Origin: Scheffersomyces stipitis CBS 6054
Lineage: Eukaryota > Ascomycota > Pichiomycetes > Serinales > Debaryomycetaceae
Direction: 5' to 3'
Assembly: GCF_000209165.1 (NCBI RefSeq)
Contig: NC_009042.1
Span: 1,364,001-1,428,000, forward strand
DNA: 64,000 nucleotides
Positions 48,785 to 57,084 of this stretch are shown piece by piece (position 1 is the first letter of the stretch; each line of letters opens with the position of its first letter). The notes under the pieces are model-generated. The model was not told the origin of the DNA, made no database searches, and saw nothing but the letters and a program-made list of their open reading frames with translations. The translations under genes and the position numbers were made by a program.

Positions 48785-51700
48785 ATGACTAGTCGTGCCA
48801 CTCAGATCAGCACGTCGTCTAGCGTGTATTCGCCTGTAGAATCAGAGTATGCATTCAAGAACAACCAGACCTATGCTCCGATCGAAGAAGAATACGAAGA
48901 AAACGGCAACGACCACAATAGTAACGAAAATGTACCCAACACCAGCTACGCTGAAGAAAACGGGTTCAACCTTGTCTACGGCAATAACGCCACTCATGAC
49001 ACTCACGACACTCGTAGTATATCTCTGTCTACGTCTAGCTTTGACATAGACCAGCCCATAATCAGACGCAACGGCAATATGGCCACGGACTTCTCGTCCC
49101 AGACATTCCAGACATTCCACACAGCTCAGGGAAACTACTCTGACTCCGATTTGGAGTTGGATAGGGAACCAAGTCTCAGTCGTGAACCTAGCTTTACTTC
49201 TATCAACGAGTCAATAATGCATAGTAATGTAAACGACAGCAGTCTTGTTCAGCCTGAGCTTCCTGGTTCGTACGACAACGATGAAACACCTAAGTTGGAC
49301 AGCGCAGCGCGAATGCCGTCCGACGGTTTGGACGATAAAACTCCCATCTTGGGCAACACCATGACGTTTGAATCCAGACCCACTGACCCTAGAAACAGTC
49401 TTGGGATCAGCATCCAGCCACTTAACTTCGGTGCTAACAATAGACGAAGCCAGTTAACTCCTCTTCTTCCACAGCAGGAGCTTAGTACAAAATTCCAGCG
49501 TCTTTCTGTAACCCTTCAGCTGAAAACCCCGTCCGGTGACTCATACGACTTCATGAACTCTTTCCAACAGAACGTCCAGCAGGCCAACAACGATGCTGAC
49601 TCCAACAGATGGTCCAAGACGAGAACCAGCTTGTACTACAAGAAGATACACGAGGCACAACCCAAAGACGATAATGTAGATGACGCTGTGGACGATACCG
49701 ATAACTGGACTCAAGACACATCTGACGAGGCCAAAGTCGACAATGTAGAGAAGTTAGTCAGACGCGCGGACCAGGCTTCCGTAGACAGCACGATCAGTAA
49801 CCGATCCAGCATTATCAGTCAGAGCAGCGAGTTCCCACAAGACACCACTAGAATGACTGCTGGTGGAGCAGATGTAGACGACAAGAAGTTTCTCAGCCAG
49901 ACGTCAAGTGGCAACAGCTCGACCAGCTTCAACTTCGACGTTAGCAGTAGCCAGATTCCTTCTTCTTATGCTATCGATAAGAACTTGCGGGTGTCGAGAG
50001 TGTCGCCCACGAAGGTATTGAAGAAATCTGCTGTGGAAGACATTCCCATCAGGAAGGATCTTGTCCAGCGTTTCGAACGGATGTCGTCTAATATGGACAT
50101 GTCAGATCAGGAACGGAACGATCTCTATATTGCCAACTCTTGGTCAGGCTCAAAAATGGACTTGTCAAACAGATACAACGACTCAAATCCAACAGAGTCG
50201 ATGCTTGATCCCAAGAATGGACTTGTGGAATCTACCCAGCTTGATCTGACCCACGACATTCTTCAACTCAAGGAAGAGTCTAGACCCCTGACGATGTCCC
50301 AGGGACCTTCTTTCTTCGAAGATGACGAAGACTTGTCCGCCTTGTTCATCAGAGCTATGCATCCATTTGATTCTTCAACATTGCAATCTGAATCAGATGT
50401 TTCAATCTGTTTGTCGTTTGATAAAGACGAAATTGCATTTGTCCACACCATCGACGATTCTGGCTGGGGGGAAGTCACGTTGGTAGATAGCTTGCTGAGA
50501 GGCTGGATTCCCATGAACTACTTCACTATATCCATTTCGGAAGACGACGACTTGATCGAAGAAGAGGGCAGCGACTCTCGTATTCCAAATAGCAAGTACT
50601 TGAAGCCACTCTTCCATGCCTGTGGGAAATTCCTCATGAATCCATTGAGTCACAAGAACCGTCGTGGAAAATATACTTTCTCTATCAGAGTGATCAACTC
50701 CATCAGAGATGGTGTGCGCTTGCTCTTGCAGCAGACCGATTGTTTATCTAGATCGAACGAAATCGTCACCAAGAGACCCGTAGTAAGAAAAGCACGTAAA
50801 TCCTTGCTTGCTGATTGGTACAATCTCATGGTGAAAGCCAACGAGTTCAAAGGTACTTCCAACTTCAACAAGATCGAAATATTGACCTTGATGATCTACC
50901 AGGTGACCAGAAAGGCGTGCAAGTTCTTGCAGGTATGGTCAGTAGAAAGTAAGCAAATCATCAAGAGAGAGAACGAGAAAAGGCTCCAAGAAGATATGAG
51001 TGCCTATCCTTTGTTGAATGCTCCTCCTTTGGCCAAGTACAGAGTTACAGAAATCAATAGTATCTTGTACTCGTACTTAGGGATAATCATCGGTAGATTG
51101 GACTTAATCGAACACAACTCTGTTGGATGTAGTCTTTTGGAAACTATTGCTCATCAGATTATCTTATTGTTAAGGGAATTACTCTTTATTTCCAAGACTG
51201 GTTCAGATTTCTCATCTGAGAAGCCGGCAGATTTGGACAGTTCGTTGGACTCATTATTATCTTTAGTGAGTGATTTAGTGTCTAGCGTGAAAAACTTGGT
51301 CGTCAAGACTTTGAACGAGACCGAAGCGGACAGAAAGAGTGCATTCAACCCACGTAGTGCAGCTGGAAATGACTACTACTACACTCAAGAAGGTGGTGAT
51401 TTGATTCAAATTGGTTCCAAGATGGTTAGAGCAATTAGTACTACCGTTGCTTCCATCAGAAAGTTGTTGGAAGTTACTGGAGACTTCAGGTTGAATGCTG
51501 AAAGATCTTATCCTGACTATTCCAAGATGAGAATTGAGCCTGAAGAGTTCATAAGAAAGTGCTCAATAGGTATCACAAGACCTTTGGCGTTCGATAAGAA
51601 TACTTTGAGAGTCGACAAGTCTAGAGCTCGATCCAACAGATACTCTATGATCAGATCTGGAAAGACCGGTGAATTAGGATTGACTTCTAGTGGTGCAAAC

Positions 51701-53536
51701 TTGTTATACGATGCCATGAATAGTGATAGCGATGGCTCATTCTCCTTATCTGATTCAGCATTTGAACCGTTTACTCACACGGAAGGTGAGTCTAGCATCA
51801 GTGATGAATTGTTGGTAGACTCTAATGGTAACTTACTTGGTGCTTCTTTCAAGGGTTTGGTTCACACCTTGACAAATGAAATAACCCCACCAGAATACTT
51901 TTTTGTTTCTACTTTCTTTATTTGTTTCAGAAGCTTTGCTAATGGTATCGATTTGTTGGAGGAGTTGATCACGCGATTTGATATTGAAAACAAGTCAATC
52001 AAGGATCAAACCAAGGCTGATGTCACTGCAGAACTTAAACTCAAGAAGAGAAGAAGATTAATTGTCAAGATGTTCCAGTTGTGGATGGAATCTTACTGGA
52101 ACCAGGAATTAGACTACAGCTTGTTGACCACTTTAATTAACTTTTTCAATGAGGGTATTTCCATTTACTTGCCTTTGGATGCTATGAAACTTATTGAAAT
52201 TGGTGCAAAACTTTCAACAAGACCATTGATCGAGAATAAGGTTGCTAAGAAATCTGTATCAAGCATGCAATTGGTGGAAAGAAGTATTACCATTACTAGA
52301 ATTAAGAGAAAGAATCTTGTTTCCAGTGCAGACAACACTATTAACAACAGGTACTCTATGGTTGATGGTTACGAACTTTCAAAAATCAATACCAATTCTT
52401 CAACAGCAAGTTCATTGAAATCAATTTCATTACCAATGCCATTAGGAGTTGGAAACCAAACTTCCTCATCCAATTCGTTGTTGAGCAAGAACCAGATTTC
52501 CACTATTGAAAAGGTAAATTTAACTTACAGAGCCATCTTGGGTAGTAGCTGGTGTGCTCAAAAGTACATAAGCGATAAGGAGTACATTCCCTTGAGCTTG
52601 AACACAATTCTTCCAAATTGGTTCAGCATTTTTGACCAAAGCTGGGTATTGTCAAACTACAGGCCCAATCTTTTGGATTTCAATGGGTTGGAATTAGCCA
52701 AACAATTAACAATTATTGAGTCTCACATTTTCTGCGCCATCAAGCCTGACGAACTTTTGAATGATAATTACTCTACAAAGAGAGCCCACTTGAAGTTGGC
52801 ACCAAATGTGAGACAATCCTTGCTTTTCACTAACTGCTTATCGGAATATGTACTTGAATCCATTTTGCAACCGAAGATCAACCAGAAACTCAGAGTTAAC
52901 ATAGTGAAGACTTGGTTGAAGGTGGCTATTTCTTGTTTGTACTTGAGAAACTTCAACTCGTTGGCAGCCATTGTGACTGCTTTGCAATCTCACTTAATCA
53001 CCAGATTATCCAAAGTGTGGAGCGATCTCTCCGAGAAGTACACCGAATTGTACGACTACTTATCAACCATTGTCCGTCCAGAAAAGAACTACAATATCTA
53101 CAGACCAAAATTGAGGAACTTCTTGGTATCCAACGATTATAATATTCCAATTGTTCCTTACTTTTCGTTGTTCTTACAGGATCTTACGTTTGTCAGCGAT
53201 GGTAATTCCAACCATAGAATGGCCAACACTTTCTTGAATCAAAAGTTGATTAATATTGACAAATATTTGAAGATTTCCAGGATTATTGCTGACATTGAAA
53301 GTCTACAGACCCCATATGTAGACTACAAGAGTGGCCATAGAGACGACAGGAGACACAGTTTGGCATTCTTGAATAATCAAAGAGTCAGTGATGTTGAGGA
53401 CTACAGTATTATTCCTGTTCCAGCATTGCAAGAACTTATTTTATTGGAGTTATGGAAGGTCAACCAATTGAACAAGACCGAAGAAGACAGAGCCTGGAAA
53501 TTGAGTTGTTTGATACAACCCAGAGAGGCAGTATAA
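48785..53536 (+). CDS. SH3-domain Ras-family guanine nucleotide exchange factor (Cdc25/Bud5 type)
   Basis: This 1583-residue protein is a Ras/Rap GEF. The first ~500 residues are Ser/Asn/Asp-rich and probably disordered. An SH3-like domain follows at about 515-575 (FIRAMHPFD...GDW-type core DSGWGEVT...RGWIPMNYF), then a helical middle region. The RasGEF N-terminal module is at about 1018-1150 (LVHTLTNEITPPEYFFVSTFFICFRSF), and the catalytic CDC25 domain is at about 1290-1545 (LDFNGLELAKQLTIIE, RNFNSLAAIVTALQS, VPYFSLFLQDLTF). Total length resembles S. cerevisiae Cdc25 (1589), but Cdc25 has its SH3 domain near the N-terminus, while here it is central. It could be the Cdc25 Ras activator or the Bud5-type Rsr1 activator, so no symbol is given. 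The domain call is firm. Confidence 0.85.
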   Translation: MTSRATQISTSSSVYSPVESEYAFKNNQTYAPIEEEYEENGNDHNSNENVPNTSYAEENGFNLVYGNNATHDTHDTRSISLSTSSFDIDQPIIRRNGNMATDFSSQTFQTFHTAQGNYSDSDLELDREPSLSREPSFTSINESIMHSNVNDSSLVQPELPGSYDNDETPKLDSAARMPSDGLDDKTPILGNTMTFESRPTDPRNSLGISIQPLNFGANNRRSQLTPLLPQQELSTKFQRLSVTLQLKTPSGDSYDFMNSFQQNVQQANNDADSNRWSKTRTSLYYKKIHEAQPKDDNVDDAVDDTDNWTQDTSDEAKVDNVEKLVRRADQASVDSTISNRSSIISQSSEFPQDTTRMTAGGADVDDKKFLSQTSSGNSSTSFNFDVSSSQIPSSYAIDKNLRVSRVSPTKVLKKSAVEDIPIRKDLVQRFERMSSNMDMSDQERNDLYIANSWSGSKMDLSNRYNDSNPTESMLDPKNGLVESTQLDLTHDILQLKEESRPLTMSQGPSFFEDDEDLSALFIRAMHPFDSSTLQSESDVSICLSFDKDEIAFVHTIDDSGWGEVTLVDSLLRGWIPMNYFTISISEDDDLIEEEGSDSRIPNSKYLKPLFHACGKFLMNPLSHKNRRGKYTFSIRVINSIRDGVRLLLQQTDCLSRSNEIVTKRPVVRKARKSLLADWYNLMVKANEFKGTSNFNKIEILTLMIYQVTRKACKFLQVWSVESKQIIKRENEKRLQEDMSAYPLLNAPPLAKYRVTEINSILYSYLGIIIGRLDLIEHNSVGCSLLETIAHQIILLLRELLFISKTGSDFSSEKPADLDSSLDSLLSLVSDLVSSVKNLVVKTLNETEADRKSAFNPRSAAGNDYYYTQEGGDLIQIGSKMVRAISTTVASIRKLLEVTGDFRLNAERSYPDYSKMRIEPEEFIRKCSIGITRPLAFDKNTLRVDKSRARSNRYSMIRSGKTGELGLTSSGANLLYDAMNSDSDGSFSLSDSAFEPFTHTEGESSISDELLVDSNGNLLGASFKGLVHTLTNEITPPEYFFVSTFFICFRSFANGIDLLEELITRFDIENKSIKDQTKADVTAELKLKKRRRLIVKMFQLWMESYWNQELDYSLLTTLINFFNEGISIYLPLDAMKLIEIGAKLSTRPLIENKVAKKSVSSMQLVERSITITRIKRKNLVSSADNTINNRYSMVDGYELSKINTNSSTASSLKSISLPMPLGVGNQTSSSNSLLSKNQISTIEKVNLTYRAILGSSWCAQKYISDKEYIPLSLNTILPNWFSIFDQSWVLSNYRPNLLDFNGLELAKQLTIIESHIFCAIKPDELLNDNYSTKRAHLKLAPNVRQSLLFTNCLSEYVLESILQPKINQKLRVNIVKTWLKVAISCLYLRNFNSLAAIVTALQSHLITRLSKVWSDLSEKYTELYDYLSTIVRPEKNYNIYRPKLRNFLVSNDYNIPIVPYFSLFLQDLTFVSDGNSNHRMANTFLNQKLINIDKYLKISRIIADIESLQTPYVDYKSGHRDDRRHSLAFLNNQRVSDVEDYSIIPVPALQELILLELWKVNQLNKTEEDRAWKLSCLIQPREAV

Positions 53537-53659
53537 AACTTTTACTAAAGGTTTGTTATTTGTTATTTGTACTATATTGTTTAATAGATGAAAATATCTA
53601 AAACTAAGACTGAAGTTAGCGCCAAACTGGAAATAGATAAGGCTTGTCATACTGGACTG

Positions 53660-54118
53660 CTAATAAACAGCATGGTAGACGGCTGAGCACCCAATGGCGA
53701 AGATGGCACAGATTACATAGATGCCAAGGGCAACTAGCAAGACTTGACTGAATTTGAAGGTGCCGAGGCTCGACTCTTCATCCGCAGTATCTTCTTGGAG
53801 GATGGCAGCTAGATGCCTTCTTTCACGTTGACTGTAATCATTACGAATGTTGAGTGCAACTCTTGTGTCTGTCCACGGATGTCTTGCTACGGAGCTAGCA
53901 ACAACATCTCTGAGAACTGCGGGAGTAGGAAATTCACCGTCTTTGCTATAGAGCGTTGCACTACCATCGGAGACATTCTCTTCTATGTAGCTTTCTTCAG
54001 TATTATCCAATCCGGCAACAGATGCTCGAATCGAAATCACTTCCTCATCCAGGGAGAAAAACGAGAGCGAGATGCTCTCGTTTTCTTCACGTTGGAAGTT
54101 CAGAATCTCTCGAGGCAT
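53660..54118 (-). CDS. Small single-pass (tail-anchor-like) membrane protein, unknown function
   Basis: This 152-residue protein starts MPREILNF. The frame is open further upstream only to a TTG (54157). It is acidic and polar through about residue 118, with one hydrophobic segment at the extreme C-terminus (about 121-150, SQVLLVALGIYVICAIFAIGCSAVYHAVY). It has no signal peptide, so topology resembles a tail-anchored protein. The segment PTPAVLRDVVASSVARHPWTDTR looks structured. I do not recognise a family. It is convergent with the RasGEF gene (123 bp between stops) and divergent from the Sos7-like gene. Coding status rests on length, the ATG and a sensible composition with a TM helix. Confidence 0.6.
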   Translation of the reverse strand: MPREILNFQREENESISLSFFSLDEEVISIRASVAGLDNTEESYIEENVSDGSATLYSKDGEFPTPAVLRDVVASSVARHPWTDTRVALNIRNDYSQRERRHLAAILQEDTADEESSLGTFKFSQVLLVALGIYVICAIFAIGCSAVYHAVY

Positions 54119-54483
54119 TGTAACTGTTACTTGGGTGCAAAAGCGAAGCAAAAGCAAAGTGAAAAGTAAAGCAAAACCAATTTTCTGAAAGAGAATCTAA
54201 TAGTCGAGCAGAAAATGAAATAGTAGTGAATGAAGTGGTGGCAGCTTTTTTATATGGATACTCTACAATTATTTTAGTCTCCCAACCACCTTAAGGAAAC
54301 ACTGCTTAGAGCTTCTCTTCTGCTTAGAGATTCTCATTTTGCAACTAAAATCTGCGTCGCGCAGAAATGCAACAGCAACAAGCTCCTGCATATAATATAT
54401 TATAATCTCTAATTTTTCAAAATATGTAAACAGAACAATTCTGTTTATTTATTATTCTTATTTCTCAACAGTTGCCAATTACA
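54119..54483. other. Divergent intergenic region, TM orphan / Sos7-like
   Basis: This 365-bp region contains the short inverted repeat CTGCG-TCG-CGCAG near 54353-54365 and AT-rich promoter-like sequence. No gene is seen. Confidence 0.4.
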
Positions 54484-55536
54484 ATGAGTTTAGAAGTAAA
54501 TAGTGCGAAACTAGAAGAGGAGATAAATGGTATTGTGAACTCAGCTTCCTATTCCATCCTAAATGCCCAGAAAGACTTTGACGCGTCTTCCTTAAAGTTA
54601 CTGAACCCTCAGAACATCCATGAAGAAATAGTGTACCAAAAGGAGATTTTTTCCAAGTTGAAGTTTCTCTACTTGGAGCAGGAGACTCGTGATAAGTTCC
54701 TTCGAAAGGTTTCCGAAGTTTCAGCAGAAGAAATCGACGGCGCAGACTTGGAAAAGGCCGAAGATGCCGCTGTTGTCAGTAAGAAAAATCTCCATGACTT
54801 GAAAGCTAGGATGTACCAACAGATTGAAGTCTTGGACACGGTAGCTACAGATAATACTCGCCTATATGACACCTACACGCGCAAGGTAGAAGTGGCAAAT
54901 GAGCTTGTTGCCGAAATTCGCGGTTTGGAAGCTGACCTTGACGAACTCATGAAGGACTCAGTTTTTGAAAATCCCCAGATCGTAGCAAAGATCGCCTCTG
55001 ATCATGGAAATTCTGTAGAAGATGTAGACCAGCTTGTTCGCCGTAACGAGACGGAGCTAGAGGAGCATAGTAGTGAGCTACAAAGGCTCATAGATGACAT
55101 CGAGCTGAAAAAGTTGTTGAATGTGAAACAACTTCAACACATCCACAGCTCAAAATCAAAGCTTGAGGAGTTGAAACTGCTCGTGTCAAACCAAGAGAAT
55201 CCTGTTGTAAATCCTGCGGACGACAAATTGCAAAATTACGCAAAATGGTGTCACGAGATGAACGGAATCATTATCAGATTCACTAATATCAAGTCTCTCA
55301 AGTTAAGGTTGGCTCAGGACAGCAATTTTGTTCTTTCAATGAAACATAAAGATGAAGAAGTCCAGATAGTATACGACGAACTTTTCCACGTCGTAGATGT
55401 GACTGGAATCGTAGATACAGACAAGGTAGAACAGTTCAAGAGAATCACCAATAGCCATTCCACAATCAGTGAAGAAACATTTTTAACGGAAACCGTCAAA
55501 TTCCTCAACTCCACAATTTTACAAAAGTCCTCATAG
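54484..55536 (+). CDS. Kinetochore coiled-coil protein, Sos7/Kre28-like
   Basis: The 350-residue protein is mostly predicted coiled coil (heptad-rich stretches about 85-245, e.g. repeated L/I with E/K/D around AEIRGLEADLDELMKD). The block YQKEIFSKLKFLYLEQETRDKFLR (about 51-74) resembles the conserved N-terminal segment of the Sos7 family. Sos7 is the S. pombe counterpart of S. cerevisiae Kre28, which partners the Spc105/KNL1 kinetochore protein. The frame begins upstream at a TTG (54472), but the ATG at 54484 is the first. The assignment is by recognition of one block plus the coiled-coil pattern, so moderate. Other kinetochore or motor-associated coiled-coil proteins are possible. Confidence 0.6.
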   Translation: MSLEVNSAKLEEEINGIVNSASYSILNAQKDFDASSLKLLNPQNIHEEIVYQKEIFSKLKFLYLEQETRDKFLRKVSEVSAEEIDGADLEKAEDAAVVSKKNLHDLKARMYQQIEVLDTVATDNTRLYDTYTRKVEVANELVAEIRGLEADLDELMKDSVFENPQIVAKIASDHGNSVEDVDQLVRRNETELEEHSSELQRLIDDIELKKLLNVKQLQHIHSSKSKLEELKLLVSNQENPVVNPADDKLQNYAKWCHEMNGIIIRFTNIKSLKLRLAQDSNFVLSMKHKDEEVQIVYDELFHVVDVTGIVDTDKVEQFKRITNSHSTISEETFLTETVKFLNSTILQKSS

Positions 55537-55801
55537 ATATTACAATGCGAAATAGCTATAGTATCAGTCTATTGCAGTTCTTTTGGAAATGCAATTAGTG
55601 GGTGCCAAATACCATTTTTGGGAAACGGAAATTTAGATCACTCAGTCACGTGATATTTTTTTCTATTACCTCGGTAGATGCACATGAAAATTATATGATA
55701 GCACGTCTGGAGAATTTGACAAAAAGATAAACACATTCTTTATTGGTACCACCGTTTTATAGATTTTTCAGGTAACACCCAAGTCTGACAACAGATTCGG
55801 T

Positions 55802-56707
55802 ATGGTGACTAGTATTACGACCTTATCCAGTTCGTACTCTACGCATCTCCCTTCAAGTGCCAAGCAGCAGGAAATCATCGACAACTTAATCCGGTTGGCC
55901 AAAGAAGAACAGCAACGAGGTAATACTTCAGTGACTCTGGATAAAATTGCCCAGCTTACAACTTTCCTATCCCAACAAGCAGCTGCATCCACATCTGAAA
56001 AGAGTGAAGAAACTTCCAAGTATTCTAAATTCAAGAAACTCCCGGAGCTTCCCAAACCTAAGTTTTCTCCGCTTTTCGATAAGTTTGATCTTTCAAAGTC
56101 TGTCGAGCTTGTAAATCAATCGAAGATCAACACAGGAGATTCCGAGGCCAAAACACCCAAGAAGAAGGTCTATCGTGGTAGTCAGCGATTTTCATTCAAG
56201 CGATTTGAGAATATATTTGTAGAAGTATTAGAGACGCTAGCCAATATTCTTGACAATTTGCACTTGTTATCGAGTTTACCCATGTTTCCGAAAGTCTTGA
56301 CCAATATCTTGAAGCACACCAATAAGTTGTGGGTGCTTATTCTTGTCTTCTTGATACGTAAGACGATTTCGCAGTTGATGAATGTGATCAAAAAAGAGAG
56401 AAAAGTCAACATCGAATTGGAAATCGTCAACTGCAGGTCGGGGAAGTCTTCGCAGTACATCAACGAAGATATCAACAAAAAGTACAACAAGGTGTTGAAG
56501 GACTTGAGATTCGACAAGATGATGTTGATGATCGAGTTGGTGGGGAACTTCCTCGACTTTACGTTTAACTTTGTAGAGCTCTATGGCGTTCCAGTGCCTG
56601 ACTGGTTCATGAGCACGTTGAATGTTGCCAGCATGGCAATGACAATCTACAGAATGAACAAGGACGACGAATACATCGATGATGACATCACTGAAGATTT
56701 GATATAA
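55802..56707 (+). CDS. Putative peroxisomal membrane protein of the Pex11 family
   Basis: This 301-residue protein has a polar N-terminus (about 1-115). It is followed by an amphipathic/hydrophobic half with segments near 145-200 (LANILDNLHLLSSLPMFP...KLWVLILVFLIRKTI) and 235-290 (DKMMLMIELVGNFLDFTFNFVELYGVPVPDWFMSTLNVASMAMTIYRM). The layout of a W-containing helix, then a charged loop, then a final helix ending in a G/S-x-x-x-Y/R pattern resembles Pex11/Pex25-type peroxisome proliferators. The match is of pattern only, not of a diagnostic motif. Gene coding status is good (ATG, length, no competing frame). A CACGTG box lies upstream near 55648. Confidence 0.45.
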   Translation: MVTSITTLSSSYSTHLPSSAKQQEIIDNLIRLAKEEQQRGNTSVTLDKIAQLTTFLSQQAAASTSEKSEETSKYSKFKKLPELPKPKFSPLFDKFDLSKSVELVNQSKINTGDSEAKTPKKKVYRGSQRFSFKRFENIFVEVLETLANILDNLHLLSSLPMFPKVLTNILKHTNKLWVLILVFLIRKTISQLMNVIKKERKVNIELEIVNCRSGKSSQYINEDINKKYNKVLKDLRFDKMMLMIELVGNFLDFTFNFVELYGVPVPDWFMSTLNVASMAMTIYRMNKDDEYIDDDITEDLI

Positions 56708-57084
56708 TGATATAATGAAATGATAGTATATAGCTAGAGTCTTCTGACGATTAGATAGCAATTTAAATGATAGCAATCTTAAATGACGAAATTAAGAAGC
56801 GTTTTGTAGATTTATGGGGTTACATGAAGTAAGATGGGAGGATTTGTATTGATTTTAGACACAAGGTGTAGCTGGATAGAATAGAGAGAAGTTACCTACA
56901 ATAGCAGAATTAGGGAGAGATTAGTGACACTAGTTGAAAATTAGTGAGAAGAACTTGAAAAATAGTGAGAGCTCTCGCGGAAGAATTAGCGACAGTTCAT
57001 GCAGAATAAGCAAACTTTACGAAAGACTAAACAAAAGATCAAGAAATTGCACTACTACAATTTGCTTTCTTTTTTACAATTATC
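56708..57084. other. Intergenic region Pex11-like-DSL1 with TTAGTGA motifs
   Basis: In 377 bp there are several copies of (A)TTAGTGA(G/C)A, TAGTGAGAG and TTAGCGACAG between 56930 and 57000, directly upstream of DSL1. No gene is seen. Confidence 0.5.
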
